From Mytilus edulis (lineage: Eukaryota > Mollusca > Bivalvia > Mytilida > Mytilidae), in contig NC_092345.1 of the NCBI RefSeq assembly GCF_963676685.1, positions 44,537,838 to 44,601,837 on the forward strand: a stretch of 64,000 nucleotides of DNA, read 5' to 3'. The position numbers and the translations under genes are program-made. The notes beneath the pieces are model-generated. The model did not search any database, was not told the DNA's origin, and worked only from the letters and a program-made list of their open reading frames with translations. Of the stretch, positions 47,463 through 59,264 are shown piece by piece. Positions within the stretch are counted from its first letter, which is position 1; each line of letters opens with the position of its first letter.

Positions 47463-47955
47463 AGATATAGGAAGATGTGGTAAGAGTGCCAATGAGACAA
47501 CTCTCCATCCAAATAACAATTTATAAAAGTAAACCAGTATAGGTCAAGGTACCGTAACGGCCTTCAACACGGAGTCTTGGCTCACACCGAACAACAAGCT
47601 ATAACGGGCCCCAAAATTAATAGTGTAAAACCATTCAAACGGGAAAACCAACGGTCTAATCTATGAAAAAAAACGGGAAACGAGAAACACGTATAAATTA
47701 CATAAACAAACGACAACTACTGTACATCAGATTCCTGACTTAGGACAGGTGTAAGCTTGGTTTAACATTTTTAAGATGCTGTTATTGTACCGTTCTCAGA
47801 ATGTCCCCCAAACCTCACCAGTTGTAAGCTTGGTTTAACATCTTTGAGATGCTCTTATTGTACTGTTCTCAGAATGTCCCCCAAACCTCACCAGTTGTAA
47901 GCTTGGTTTAACATCTTTGGGATACCCTTACTGTACCGAGTCTCAGAATGTCCCT
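47463..47955 (+). repeat. Family A repeat followed by three 83-bp tandem units
   Basis: 47,463-47,752 is a full family A copy. It is followed to 47,955 by three units containing TAAGCTTGGTTTAACAT, TATTGTAC, CTCAGAATGTCCC and CCAAACCTCACCA(G)TTG. A piece of the same unit (CCAAACCTCACCAATTGTAA) precedes the family A copy at 47,443-47,462, so that copy appears inserted in the array. Confidence 0.7.
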
Positions 47956-47999
47956 CTACAGAGTAGATAAAGTCGTTCGCAACAGATTCCTTATTTGAT

Positions 48000-49472
48000 A
48001 TCGCCTTCCCATGTCTAGAAGGGTTGAGTAGGTAAATAGGATTTTGTTTGTTTGTTTAACAAACAACATAAGTTACATGTTTTAAATAAGACAGCCCCGT
48101 AAGAGCACGAACAGTACTTTAAAACAAATTTTGAAATGATTTGTGGCTTAAATTTTCGGGTAGGCTGCTTTTGATTGGATAGGTATATGCAACATTAAAC
48201 AATTTTAATTTTAAGTTTGGCCTACATGTAACATGTCAAAAAAGTATGTGACAAAACGCAGGTTTAGGTATTATTGTATTTTTTAGAAGTTTTGTCATTA
48301 AACATCTCCTTTGCAAGAATTGTATATTAGCAAAGTTAACGTAATAGATATTAATATATTAATTAATGGGACCTAAAACAATAATTATGGGGTTCAAAGG
48401 TGATAGAAAAGCCTTGGCAGGCGTCACATATTTCTCGCGTGCTTGTTCCAAAATATCGGGAGGCAATGTTTTGTTATTCCATATAAAAAAAACAGTGTAA
48501 ACTAGCCGCATGTTTGTGTTCTCTACCCAAATCCTGTCAACATACTTCTTAATGTTTTGTGCTGAGGAGTTAAGTAGGACGTCCATTATCACTGAACTAG
48601 CATACATTTTTGTTTAGGATCCAGCTGAATGCATTGCCTTCGACTGTTGACTGCTCTTTGGTCGGGTTGTTGTCTCTTTGACATAATCCACATTTCCAGT
48701 CTCAATTTTATGTCAAGCATTAAATGTATTCACAGACGCAGTTGGCAATATATACGTTTATTATTTCCTATCTGATATATTTAATATAAATAAAAGATAT
48801 CCTTAGGGAGCAATCATTTAACTTCAAAAAGGGCGGGGGTTATGGTATTTTGTCTGTGTCAGATTTATTTTTTTCGAGCAAAGTGCAAACTTTTTTTATT
48901 GTTTACGGCGCTATCAATTAAATTGATTTTTTCCCCCTCAAAATTTAACGCCATAAGGTATTGGTAAAACCTGGATTCAGAACAATTTATTTTTGTCATC
49001 TGCTTGACTGCAATTTTTTTTTTTACATATAGGGAATCAGAATATTTTTAGGAAAAAAAATACCCCCTCCTCCCTTTTGAAGTTAAACGGTCGTTCCCTT
49101 ATATATTTTTTCTCACGATTATGCTTTTTTTATTTGCCTTATTTCATTACAATTACAAGCTTGCATTGGAAACAGTTTATATGCGCAGTATCTCTACTTT
49201 TTTTCACAGGGGTTGACATATAATTTTCTCTCGATGAAAACGAAAATAATAGAAAGAAAGCTTTGAAAAAAAGATAATTGCTGAATAATTTATAATTTTG
49301 ATTTCAAATATCTTTAACACGGGAAATAATAAAAGGTGAGAGTGAAGTCCGTGTACATAGCGAAATTCGTTGTACCTAGATGTAATGTGTTTTTGTCTCA
49401 TAGACTCTCATAGATGTATACATTCTTTTTTAGTGTGATCCTTACAAATATTTTGTTCGTCGACATACTTAC
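48000..49472. other. Intergenic DNA with a family C repeat fragment
   Basis: 48,560-48,715 holds the family C repeat (CCAGCTGAA...GGTCGGGTTGTTGTCTC...CATTTCCA), also present at about 21,890-22,095, 23,640-23,850 and 53,785-53,843. The 82-codon minus frame at 48,607-48,359 starts inside it. I see no convincing gene in the rest. Confidence 0.4.
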
Positions 49473-49685
49473 TGGTATCCCGCCTTTTCTGTCCATGTAA
49501 AACAGACGACTTCTTTTCTTTTATATTTCTTTTGTATATCTTTCACATTTATTATTTCATGTTTCTTTTTCTGTGTTTTTATCTTTACAGTCTTTTTGAT
49601 TTTCCTCTTCTTTTTCTGTCTTTTTATCCTTACGGTCTTTTTTATTCTCCTGTTCCTTTTCTCCATCTTTCAATGTCGTTTCCAT
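49473..49685 (-). CDS. Candidate Lys-rich first exon downstream of a CRE
   Basis: The segment ends at a strong donor, TACCA/GTAAGTATG. Two frames compete. One starts ATG at 49,666 and reads through to the donor, very basic then VVCFTWTEKAGY. The other starts ATG at 49,685 (METTLKDGEKEQENKKD) but stops at a TGA before the donor. An internal 51-bp repeat-like Lys/Glu stretch may be low-complexity. A CRE lies just upstream. No second exon was found. Confidence 0.3.
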
Positions 49686-49694
49686 TGACAAGTT

Positions 49695-49702
49695 TGACGT
49701 CA
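49695..49702. promoter_or_regulatory. CRE (TGACGTCA)
   Basis: A perfect palindromic cAMP-response element lies 10 bp upstream of the first ATG of the candidate exon at 49,685, with a half-similar TTGACGTCG about 25 bp further. This position fits a minus-strand promoter. Confidence 0.4.
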
Positions 49703-49980
49703 CAATATGGTGAATTTACTTGACGTCGATGGGGGACAATTTTTTATTTTGATTTGATTTATTTTCTTTTCGTTTTATACCGCTGCACTTAAAGTTTTGT
49801 AAAAATAAAATTCAATACTTTTTTCATTCAGTAAAAATGGGATAAAATTAGCCAAGCCTTTAAATTTACATTTGGGTTATAAACAGTACATGCAATATCT
49901 TGATAGTCATCTGGAATATTCTACTTTTTATGTATATGAAGGAATGAAAGACCAGTAAAACATCAGAAAAACTTAGCATT

Positions 49981-49986
49981 TTTATT
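49981..49986 (-). terminator. Poly(A) signal of the secreted-protein gene
   Basis: AATAAA on the minus strand, 91 bp beyond the TAG at 50,077. Confidence 0.75.
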
Positions 49987-50076
49987 TTACAAAACAATCT
50001 ACATGCAAAATGTTATACTAATATAAATAACTTGTTACATCGTATGAAAGTAAACAAAGTACGACCATGTTCTATT

Positions 50077-53000
50077 CTAATAACTTCCATATTGATCTGT
50101 TGTGGTTTCAATAGTCCTAAAATGTAAAACACAGGATTTTAACAAAATGTCTTAGTTCGAAGGTAAAAAGCTCAATATAGTGTGAAGTATTTAATGAATA
50201 TAAACAAATAAGGGAGACAACATATATCTTTCCTCAATAAATCGATCGAAACATCCTAATTACATGCGCATCTGCACTTATAGGATCTAACAGTTTTTTT
50301 ATGCCCCACCTACGATAGAAGAGGGGCATTATGTTTTCTGGTCTGTCTGACCGTCCGTTCGTTCGTCCATCCGTCTGCCCCAGCCGCAAATTTTCGATTT
50401 TCTCTCGGTCAATGGCTAAAAATGACCCGTTTTCCTTCGATTTCCTTACTTTAAGAAACTTCAGTATTTGCCATTCCCCATTTCCATTTTCAATTTTATT
50501 TGATTATAATGAAAATACTTTGCATATAGAATGGGCTTTTGTTATAAAATATTGTATATACATAGTTCAGTCAAAGTTATTTGAATCTATTAACATCAAT
50601 ACTATTTAGAACATTACACCCTCCTTTCGAAATAGCCTAGTCCTACAGACAGATCAATTGGTTATCTGTCGGACAAGTCTACTTTTAAAGGAGGGTAGTT
50701 TTCTTGACCTAATAATGCCTTCACGGTTTAGCTAGAAAGCAAGCAAACCAAAGATATTACCTTAACCTACACACTCAATGGAATCAGCTGTACAATTTAC
50801 CGAGGTTCTATTTTCCATATCTTCAAAATCTAACAGATTTATTTTGAAATACTCGTATACACAATAAAAATGAATAACGCTAAAGCAGTAAATAAAGTTT
50901 TTCTAGAATTTTCTGATAGACATCGACCATGTATATAAAAGAACTTCAATCTTGCATCCACATTTTGAAAATATTACTGACAACAATTTACTCAGACAAA
51001 TATATGTTAACGTTGTAGGCCTGTATTTTACACGTTTTTAGCTAGAATAATATGGTTATTGTAGCTGAGATGAAAATTGCTAACTTTTGCGATTTGAACT
51101 AAAGGACAATATACTAAGTTATGTCCAAACGAAGGGGCAATTTCTTATCATTTAATCATTGGCTGCAAGACTAGAGTTCCTTTCTATTTTTTTTCATATA
51201 TTACCTCCGGTTTCCCTATAAGAAAAGAAAATGTGATATCATCAGCATATATATATATATACTAATAGCACAAAATCGAAACTAACACTATAAGATATAT
51301 CATTAACATAATATAAGAATAAAAGTGGACCCAAAAAACATACAGGCACATACATAATGTAGAGTTTGTACAGTTTAAATTTTGCATTTTATTTTATTTA
51401 TTTATTCTGCAAAGTTTTAAATGAATCAAACAAAGGATACAGAAGTTGGTCCACACAGAAGGACGGGACAGACAGATATATATACAAGTCTAAATTGAAA
51501 ACTACGTTCAAACCTATGATTGTGTTGGATAAAAACCACAGTCAGCANNNNNNNNNNNNNNNNNNNNNNNNNNNNNNNNNNNNNNNNNNNNNNNNNNNNN
51601 NNNNNNNNNNNNNNNNNNNNNNNNNNNNNNNNNNNNNNNNNNNNNNNTTTCTGTCCATTTTTGGTTTTTTATTATCACCTCTTCAATTTTTAATAAGTTT
51701 TGGATTTTTAAATAATTTGACCTCAAGAACCACTGAAGAGACATTTACTATCGAGATGTGCAACTGGTGCATATAATGTGTACTGTTCATGTTATGACTC
51801 CACTGTGTCGACATCTCTACCAGTGGACTGTTAATCCCCAACTTCCGAAGCAAGGTTGTCGGCTCTCCGGAAATTCCCGAAGTCCTGCGTTTAACACCAT
51901 TGCCATCTGCCGTATTGGTTGCCGAGTTTTATGAGCTTCGGTCCTTGCTTGGAAGTTGATTACTCCCCATATCCTATGGTTTTGTTGTGGAAAGTTGTCT
52001 TTTTGGCAATCCAACCACAATTCCTTTTATATTTTATTTGACAAAATATCCACATTCGTATAAATATATTGATTATAGAACGAATTGCACACAACTTTCA
52101 GTTTTAAAAAGTTTTAATGGTATTTTTTATAAATTTTCTGTTACAAAACTTTGAATTTATGGAAAAACTAAGGATTTTCTTATCCCAGGTTTAGATTACC
52201 TTAGCTGTATTTGGCACAACTTTTTGGAATTTTTGGGTCTCTTCAACTTTGTACTTTTTTGGCTTTATAACTATTTTGATCTGAGCGTCACTGATGAGTC
52301 TTATGTAGAACGAAACGCGCGTCTTAAATTATGATACTGGTTCCTTTGAGAACTATTAATAGTACTTACCATTTTGCGTAATCGAATCCAAAAAACCTTT
52401 TTGTCATCCATGGCATCATATGGTCAAATATCACTGGAAGTGGATAAATATATGAAAATAACACTCGTTTTTGTATTTCTAAATTTTTAAAATAAAAAAT
52501 ATGAAAATAACAAGCTATAATATAAAGGGTCTCAATCCTAAATATTTTGAAACTGAGTCAAAGATGTATGAAGAGCTATATGACAGATATGACACAAAAA
52601 AGAAACCTCAAACTTTGAGTGCACATGCATGGCAAAATCGATAGAATTGTCTGATATTAGTCTAAAGTTGAAAACCATGCGTGCTAAAATACTTCTAAAG
52701 GAAGAATTTAAAACTGTTTTCACAGTGGAAAACAAATGTGCTTTAAAGATGTATTTGAGTTAGAATAAATCAATGAATTTCAACAAAATTCTGTCAAATT
52801 GTTTCAATGTGTTTGAATACAAATGAAATGTAATAGCAATATATAATTGACATAACAGTAATATAAACTATGAGGGTTTTGATGGGGTTTACAGAATGAA
52901 TAGAGAATAAACAAAATGTGCCGAACAAATGGCAAAAAAAAAAGAAAGAAGAAACGAGAAAATAAGGCAAAAAAAATAAAGAAAAGAAATTAAACTATTG

Positions 53001-54861
53001 TGGTGACGTCAGCCAATTCATTTACCGTGGATTCTTTTTCTAGAATCAATGCTTCCTAAATCTGTAGCTGAAATGGACTCACCAGATGATATTCTATTGT
53101 TTTCTTTCTGTGCCTAATTTTATTATTAAGTTTGAATTGACTAATTTACTGATTTCTGTTCACTAATGAAATTATTTTTAAAACTAATACCTTTATTTTT
53201 TGTAATTTCCATATGCCTTCACCGGGAATCGAACCCGTCCATGAATTCTGATACGTGTTTCTGATATCAACATATAGACGAAACCTCTGGGCTACCAATC
53301 CGTTCCGATATATTGTCTATTTTATTATAAATGAATAAATGATATACATCGGTACAACGGAAACACCGGACTTGTACCTTTATATATACATAATAGGCAA
53401 ACGTATAGTATGAGTTGGTAGCCACGAGGTTTCATCGTTAAGATAAATGAGTTAAAGTTAAAAATTTGTCTTTTTAGGTTTTAACCCCTGAATTGTCATT
53501 GTTGTCCCTGATCCCTTGTTTTTCTGTTTTTGTTATTGTGGATATTTTGAGTAATAAAAACGAGTTTGGTCGTTTATTATCGGATTATTGTTGGATATTC
53601 CACATATTTGTCCATTTTTGTTTTATATCATAGAATCAATATAATATGATTCCATCTGTTTTATTTCATACTTTTATAAACGTTTATTTGCACAAATTCC
53701 TATGCTAGAAAATCGTGACATGCATAGAATTTGATTCTTGTTAGAAATTTAGGAAACATATTTATTATATGCACTATATATATGCTCTGTGTCGGGTTGT
53801 TGTCCCTTTGACACATTCTCCATTTCCATTTTCAATTTTAATAGCAATAAGTTCGAATATGTATTTTGTAAAAACAGATAATATGCAGATGCCTGATAAT
53901 ATGAAGATCTTAAAGGACAGACGTGTTGTGTTATATGATATTTTTTTAATTTTTTAACCATTTAATTGTGATATTTAATTTATTGAAATTGAGCGTTTAA
54001 TTTGGTTATTTAAACTCACTTACAATACCTTCTAATTAAGAATTGGCGTTATGTTTTAGAAGACATTAATACAATAGTTTAAGTTATAGATACAATGGAT
54101 AAGCATCGATTCATGAAAAACAAACCATTCGCCCTCCGGGCTCATGGTTTCTTTTTCAAGAATCAATGCTTATCCATTGCATCTATATCACATAATGCGC
54201 TGCTAAAAAAAAGAATACAGAATAAATAATATGCTAAACACATAGAGAATACAGAAAATTGACACAAAACATTACAGAATACATAAATGAAGGACCCCTC
54301 CCCCATTCCAGATTATTATTCTATATGTAATGACATACTTTTTTCACATAACTGATCTGCCAACCACAGCCGTAAAACTGAATTCGATACCATTTTTGTT
54401 GCTATCCCCAAGCCTGCCACATAGTCATCACAAAATCTTATATTCATGCTTTTTTGCACTGCAATTTGAAGAAAAAGATAACATTAACTTAAAGTTAACA
54501 TTAACTTAAAGTTTGATCATTTTGAGAGAATATTCTCAAGTTTATGATTAACAAATATTCTCCTAATGCGCTGTCATTTTATTTCATGTGTGATATTTAA
54601 TACTTATTATAAGAAAAGAATTGACTCGAAGTAAGCTCCGGGTTCACACTATTGTGTATACGCATCGCTCTCGGTGACGCTATAACTATAGTGTCGTTAT
54701 CGTATTTATAGCGTCGCACTTTTCGAGTCCGTCGTAAATGTGGCCGATTTCGAAATTTGCAGTCCGCTCAAATGAAAAGCAGACGATTACTACCTATTTG
54801 TGTATTGGATTGCATAACAAACGTACAAATTAAAACACAATGAACATATGTAATTGATATA

Positions 54862-54903
<42 letters not shown>

Positions 54904-56601
54904 TCTCCTCTTAAAATATACTTTTTTCACATAACTGATTCGCTATCCATAATTGTATAACTCAATTCGATACTATTCTTGTTGTTACTATCCACAAGTT
55001 TGGTTGTCTATAATCGCTTAAATTAACATCGTTTCATCTTTCAATTGGTGGATATTTGTATCATTGGCACCGTACCACATCTCCTTATTTTTATGAGGGT
55101 CATTTCCTCTCTCCATGAAATATAGATTTCAAAGGTGTAGGTATATGCATACATAATCAAATCTAATTAATTTGACCTTAAAGTTCATTTTTTCAAGTTT
55201 TCAATAAAAATTTTGGTGCAAAATGGTATTTCTGGAAGTAAAAATGAACTGTACATGTTAAATCGTTTTAACCCATTTCATTTGTTTGCACCTACCATAA
55301 GTCAGGAACCAGATGTTCAGTAGATGTCGTTTGTTGATGTGGTTCATAAGTGTTTCTCGGATTTCGTTTTTTTTTATAAAGATTAGACCGTTGTTTTTAC
55401 CGTATGAATGGTTTTACACTAGTTATTTTTTTGGGCCCTTTATATCTTGCTCGGTGTGAGTAAGGCTCTGTGTTGAAGGCCGTACCTTGACCTGTAATAG
55501 TTTACTTTTATAAATTGTTACTAGGATGGAGAGTTGTCTCATTGACACTCGTACCTCATCATCTTATATCTATTTTTTTACAAGTTACTGGAAAGATTAG
55601 GCTACATCTCGGCTATTTTATACCGTATAGCTTTTTTCTAAATTAAGAAATAGGCCACCGGGGTCAACAATTTAAGCTATGTGACTGTCAATTTCATGGG
55701 GTTGGGTCGCACAACCCGGGTACTAAAAGCACATGCACTTGTTTGAAAAAATACTTAAATACTTTACGTGTTGTATTATAGAGTATATAGGTAATCTTAT
55801 TTTAGAGACAAGTGCCTGTGACTACAGTAGTGGTAAAAATCCGGTGATTTTTTTAGTAGGTTAATGGGACACTGTCCGAATGAATTTTGAGCCTTGTGTA
55901 AGTACGGCCTGATTTATGTAAAACAAAATAAACGAAGAAAACAAATATGATATACAGCAACAAACGCAACCACTGAGTACTGCCCATACGATCCCAGAAT
56001 CATCTCAAATACGCGTTTCAGATACCAGTATTTCACTTGTGATATATGCATTTTATCGCTATTTTGTGCATTTTCCTTTGATCTTTTTTTGTGATAATTT
56101 TTCATATCATGCTACTCGTTTGAGATGGAAAATTATCGCTAGAAACTAAGAAGCCACGCGCCGTGACCGACTCAAGCGAGAAAACCAATCTCGTTGAGAT
56201 GACCAATGATAATCTATAATTATCTCTTTTACATTTTGAAATATATTTTCCATTTTTCCTGAAAGAAAACAGAACAGACTGAATTATTGAATGAAAGAAG
56301 AAAAAAATTGCTAATTACTGTAATCCTTCCAGGATTTATCTGTGTCTTTTGTAGTACCAATATTACGAGGTTGTCTTCTAAAATCATCCGTAAAACCTTG
56401 TCTTCCACGCTCGTTGTTACTTCTTGAAAATACACTTTGTTCATAAGACGTTTGATCTTCTGGAATGTTCATTAATGGCAATTGTTGCAATCTGTTATCA
56501 CGTACCATTCCACCATTTTGCTGCCATTGCGAGTTATACTGGGCTGCACCATGTTGGATAAAGGTCACGAGAAAGAACAATATACTCAATGCAGCAGACA
56601 T
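50077..56601 (-). CDS. Secreted 182-residue protein, five coding exons
   Basis: Coding exons: 56,601-56,319, 54,458-54,339, 53,067-53,026, 52,433-52,370 and 50,116-50,077 (TAG). Every intron is GT-AG and every phase fits. Residues 1-20 (MSAALSILFFLVTFIQHGAA) are a clear signal peptide. A Gln/Asn/Arg-rich, probably disordered region follows to about 95. Residues 100-134 look folded, with Cys104 and Cys132 bracketing GLGIATKMVSNSVLRLWLAD. Basic sites SRKR (143-146) and TKR (159-161) precede FFGFDYAKW and an acidic tail, TIETTTDQYGSY. The layout suggests a secreted peptide precursor or extracellular factor; I do not recognise it. A 5'UTR intron ends at 56,617. Its first exon joins the 53-bp promoter-like array, so expression may be driven by repeated start sites. 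A poly(A) signal is present. Confidence 0.8.
50303..50400. repeat. ATGCCCCACCTACGAT...GTCCGTTCG repeat end
   Basis: Contains ATGCCCCACCTACGATAG, AGAGGGGCATTATG and a (GTCC)n-like tract. I recall this as a dispersed bivalve repeat. It lies upstream of the last intron's 3' end, outside any exon. Confidence 0.5.
51548..51647. other. Assembly gap (100 N)
   Basis: Exactly 100 N, a conventional placeholder length, inside the last intron of the secreted-protein gene. Frames that read through it are meaningless. Confidence 1.
53214..53308 (-). repeat. tRNA-like sequence (probable SINE head or tRNA pseudogene)
   Basis: The minus strand has an A-box-like TGGTAGCCCAGAGG and, about 50 bp on, a perfect B box GGTTCGATTCC in a T-arm-like hairpin (CGGG TTCGATT CCCG). 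The spacing is too long for an intron-less tRNA and the acceptor stem does not pair. A similar A-box text, TTGGTAGCCACGAGGTTTCA, occurs in the opposite orientation at about 53,413-53,432, so a foldback or paired SINE is possible. Confidence 0.4.
54085..54187. mobile_element. 103-bp foldback element
   Basis: ATACAATGGATAAGCATCGA on the left pairs with AATGCTTATCCATTGCATC on the right, and AACAAACCAT with ATGGTTTC, around a GCCCTCCGGGC centre. It lies in an intron of the secreted-protein gene. Confidence 0.85.
54867..54920 (+). mobile_element. Helitron-like 5' end
   Basis: TCTATACTACTAAAGGAAGAGACC-like text begins after an A, close to the 5' end of the Helitron at 15,027. No matching CTRRT hairpin was found downstream, so it is probably truncated. 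Confidence 0.4.
55290..55575 (-). repeat. CAATGAGACAACTCTCC repeat (family A)
   Basis: Reverse-complement copy: CAGGAACCAGATGTTCAGTA, GATTAGACCGTTG, CTCGGTGTGAGTAAGG, GGCCGTACCTTGACC, GATGGAGAGTTGTCTCATTG. It lies in the intron between the first two coding exons of the secreted-protein gene. Confidence 0.75.
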
Positions 56602-56782
56602 CGTTACTCGTATATACCTTTAGAGAGAGTAAAGTATTACATACTGATTTTTTTTTTTAAAGTTATCTGAATGGGAAACAATTGTCACAAAAAGGAATTT
56701 ATCTCTACATAATTAAAGGAAATGTGTCTGTCATTCAGACATTTTTTTTATAAAATATATTACATTGATTCGCTATTCAATC

Positions 56783-57231
56783 CACGGGGGGGGGGGGGGG
56801 GGGGTAACTTCCTATTATTGGGTATACGGGGATGTGCCAAAAATATGGGTCATAATTTTGCGAGATTTTATATAAAAATGACCCTCCTTTTTAATGACAT
56901 CCTATATTAAAATGCATTTACGTTTGATAACTGTATATTGATTAGGGGTATGATTTACATATCATATATAAATATGCTATTGAGAATCTTACAGAACAGC
57001 TATTCCGAAACGATTTTAACTTATAAACAAGACTTTGCAGTGTTAACTGTATGATTTTCATATGTAATATTGTATATAAGTATAGATCATTCTTTCTTAA
57101 ATATTTATATAACTATAGGTACTGAATTTCAGGAAATGTTATATTAAAATGGGTATGTTTTTTTAGGCAAAAATGGCACACCCCTACCAAAAAAATATCG
57201 AAGTTACCCCCCCCCCCCCCCCCCCACCGTG
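56783..57231. mobile_element. 449-bp hAT-like MITE with poly(G)/poly(C) ends
   Basis: The left end is CACGG then a run of about 21 G then GTAACTTC; the right end is GAAGTTAC then a run of about 19 C then CACCGTG. ATTCAATC flanks it at 56,775-56,782 and 57,232-57,239, an 8-bp duplication as for hAT elements. It lies in the 5'UTR intron of the secreted-protein gene. Confidence 0.85.
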
Positions 57232-57294
57232 ATTCAATCTTGTAGCAGCTTTATCATATTGTCGTTTTTAAAAGGACTGTGTTTCTTCCTTAAG

Positions 57295-57390
57295 CCCCAG
57301 TCCCACTAGACCACGATCGCACCACGCTAACCGCGATCTAAAATAAATTCAGATCGTTGTGAGCTCGCAGTAGTCGCCTCTCCTGTACAT
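57295..57390. repeat. ACGATC-family end fragment
   Basis: CCCCAGTCCCACTAGACCAC, then GATCGCACCACGCTAACCGCG and CAGATCGTTGTGAGCTCGCAG. It resembles the ends at 22,140 and 60,014. It lies in the 5'UTR intron of the secreted-protein gene. Confidence 0.55.
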
Positions 57391-57712
57391 GGCATTTTCC
57401 ATACCGGACCTAGTTTCATCCTTCGACTGATTTTGGGACCTTGGATTTAAGGCCCTATAGTTAAATATGAACATTAGGATACGACCATTTGATTTTTAAA
57501 AGGGGGATGCATGGACAAGCTTGCATTACATATATTCGGAATTTCAATACTGATGATTTAACAGTAAATGGAAATAGGAAATGAGGTACGAGTGCCATTG
57601 AGACAACTTTCCATCCAAGTCACAATGTGTAATAAACATGTGAAAGCTCTCTTTGGTGGATGAAATCGTAGATACACATGTTTACACGCTGAAAGAAAGA
57701 TTCCATACTTAC

Positions 57713-57737
57713 GGTTATAGACTCAGATATATGTACT
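57713..57737 (-). other. 5'UTR exon of the secreted-protein gene
   Basis: A strong donor, TATAACC/GTAAGTATGG (exon end 57,713), pairs with the acceptor CTCTCTCTAAAG at 56,618-56,619, giving a 1.09-kb intron before the ATG exon. The exon start is set at the AGTAC that lies 27 bp after TATACTA, as in every array unit. The start site is inferred. Confidence 0.6.
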
Positions 57738-58372
57738 AAAAACAAGACGACGAGCAGTAGTATACAGTAGAGGACTCAGATCTATGTACTGAAGACAAGA
57801 CGACAAGCAGTATTATACAGGGAAGGACTCGGATCTATGTACTGAAGACCAGACGACAAGCATTTTTATACAGTGGATGACTCCGATCTATGTACTGAAG
57901 ACAAGACGACAAGCAGTATTATACAATGGATGACTGAAATCTATGTAATGAAGACAAGACGACAAGCAGTATTATACAATGGATGACTCAGATCTATGTA
58001 CTGTGTAGACAAGACGACAAGCAGTATTATACAGTGTAGGACTCAGATCTATGTACTGTAGACAAGACGACAAGCAGTATTATACAGTGGATGACTCAGA
58101 TATATGTACTGAAGACAAGACGACAAGCAGTTTTATACAGTGGAGGACTCAGATCTATGTACTGAAGACAAGACGACAAGCAGTATTATACAGGAGAGGA
58201 CTCAGATCTATGTACTGAAGACAAGACGACAAGCAGTATTATACAGGAGAGGACTCAGATCAATGTACTGAAGACAAGACGACAAGCAGTATTATACAGG
58301 AGAGGACTCAGATCTATACATGTACAAAACATAAAACGACAAGCAGTATTATACAGTGGAGGAGAGGAATGT
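57714..58372 (-). promoter_or_regulatory. Twelve-unit tandem array of promoter-like 53-bp repeats
   Basis: On the minus strand each unit reads TATAATACTGCTTGTCGTCT, TGTCTTCAGTACATAGATCT, GAGTCCTCCACTG. The A of CAGTAC is 27 bases after the first T of TATAATA, the normal TATA-to-start distance, and TCAGTAC resembles an initiator. Twelve units follow one another, the last one running directly into the 5'UTR exon's donor. Units 9-11 are almost identical; units 1 and 12 are diverged. The right arm of the palindrome repeats it in the opposite direction from 63,850. Confidence 0.65.
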
Positions 58373-58991
58373 CTAAATAAAAGTTAAAAAACTGGACCTA
58401 TAACATTTGTTGTGCATTTTTTTTCAGTTTTAAATTTTTTGGTGGTTACAATTTTAATGTTTTGGCTTTATTTATTTATTTTTAAGGGGTAGGTGAGGGG
58501 GGTCCTTGGTTATTCGTTAGGTTGAATATGCAAATCTGTAGTTTTTATCATTATTTTTAGAGGGGGTAAGGGTCGAGCACATTGTTGACCTCTCAACCGG
58601 TATGTTTGGCAAATACAACTTGCTAGCATGATATATCTGTACGGAAACTTATATTATTTTCCATATCTTATGATGTCAGAAACTGATGAAACGTTTTCTC
58701 TCTCTAAAATAATCACATAAATCTTTGAAGAAAATGATGATAATTAATAAACCCGTCTGTTTAGAAATATTTTACTATTCTCCGAGTTCTTATAAAAAAC
58801 AAAAACAAAAAAATAAACGTACCTAGCTATAATTGTGTCCACTTAAAACTAAATACTACCGGAACATGTTCGTGTAAATAAATGTTGTGAAGAATTACAC
58901 CATGCCGGATAACATTACAAGATCAGTAATCATGTTGTCATTATCGAATCACTAGTCTATTACATGTACCAGAAGTCCATTACTAACTTAA

Positions 58992-59264
58992 GGAGGTACT
59001 AACACTACAGGGAGATAACTCTGTAAAGTCAGCTTAACGTTTTAATAACGTTGTGTTGTAAAAGGAATATTAAGCTTCTCAATGATCAAAATTGGTGTTT
59101 GTGAAATTGCTATATAACCAGTATGATTTTTCCGACAAAACGGTTGGTTCAAAATTTTTGAAATTTTTATATTTTTGTTAAAGGGTCAAAGTAAATAATT
59201 TGACAAAATTTTATGAAAATTAAACGAGCCAAATTTAATTTTGGTGAAAGTGTTGGGTACCACC
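58992..59264. mobile_element. 273-bp TTAA-flanked MITE, copy 2 (left arm only)
   Basis: The ends GGAGGTACTAACACTACAGG and GTGTTGGGTACCACC have TTAA at 58,988-58,991 and 59,265-59,268. The right arm has a single TTAA at 63,221-63,224 at the matching place, that is, the empty site. Confidence 0.95.

Noticed and set aside
48359-48607. 82-codon minus-strand frame that looks fairly protein-like
   Set aside because: Its start lies in a family C dispersed repeat, the rest matches nothing I know, and no splice site supports it.
51366-51776. 136-codon plus-strand frame
   Set aside because: It reads through the 100-N assembly gap.
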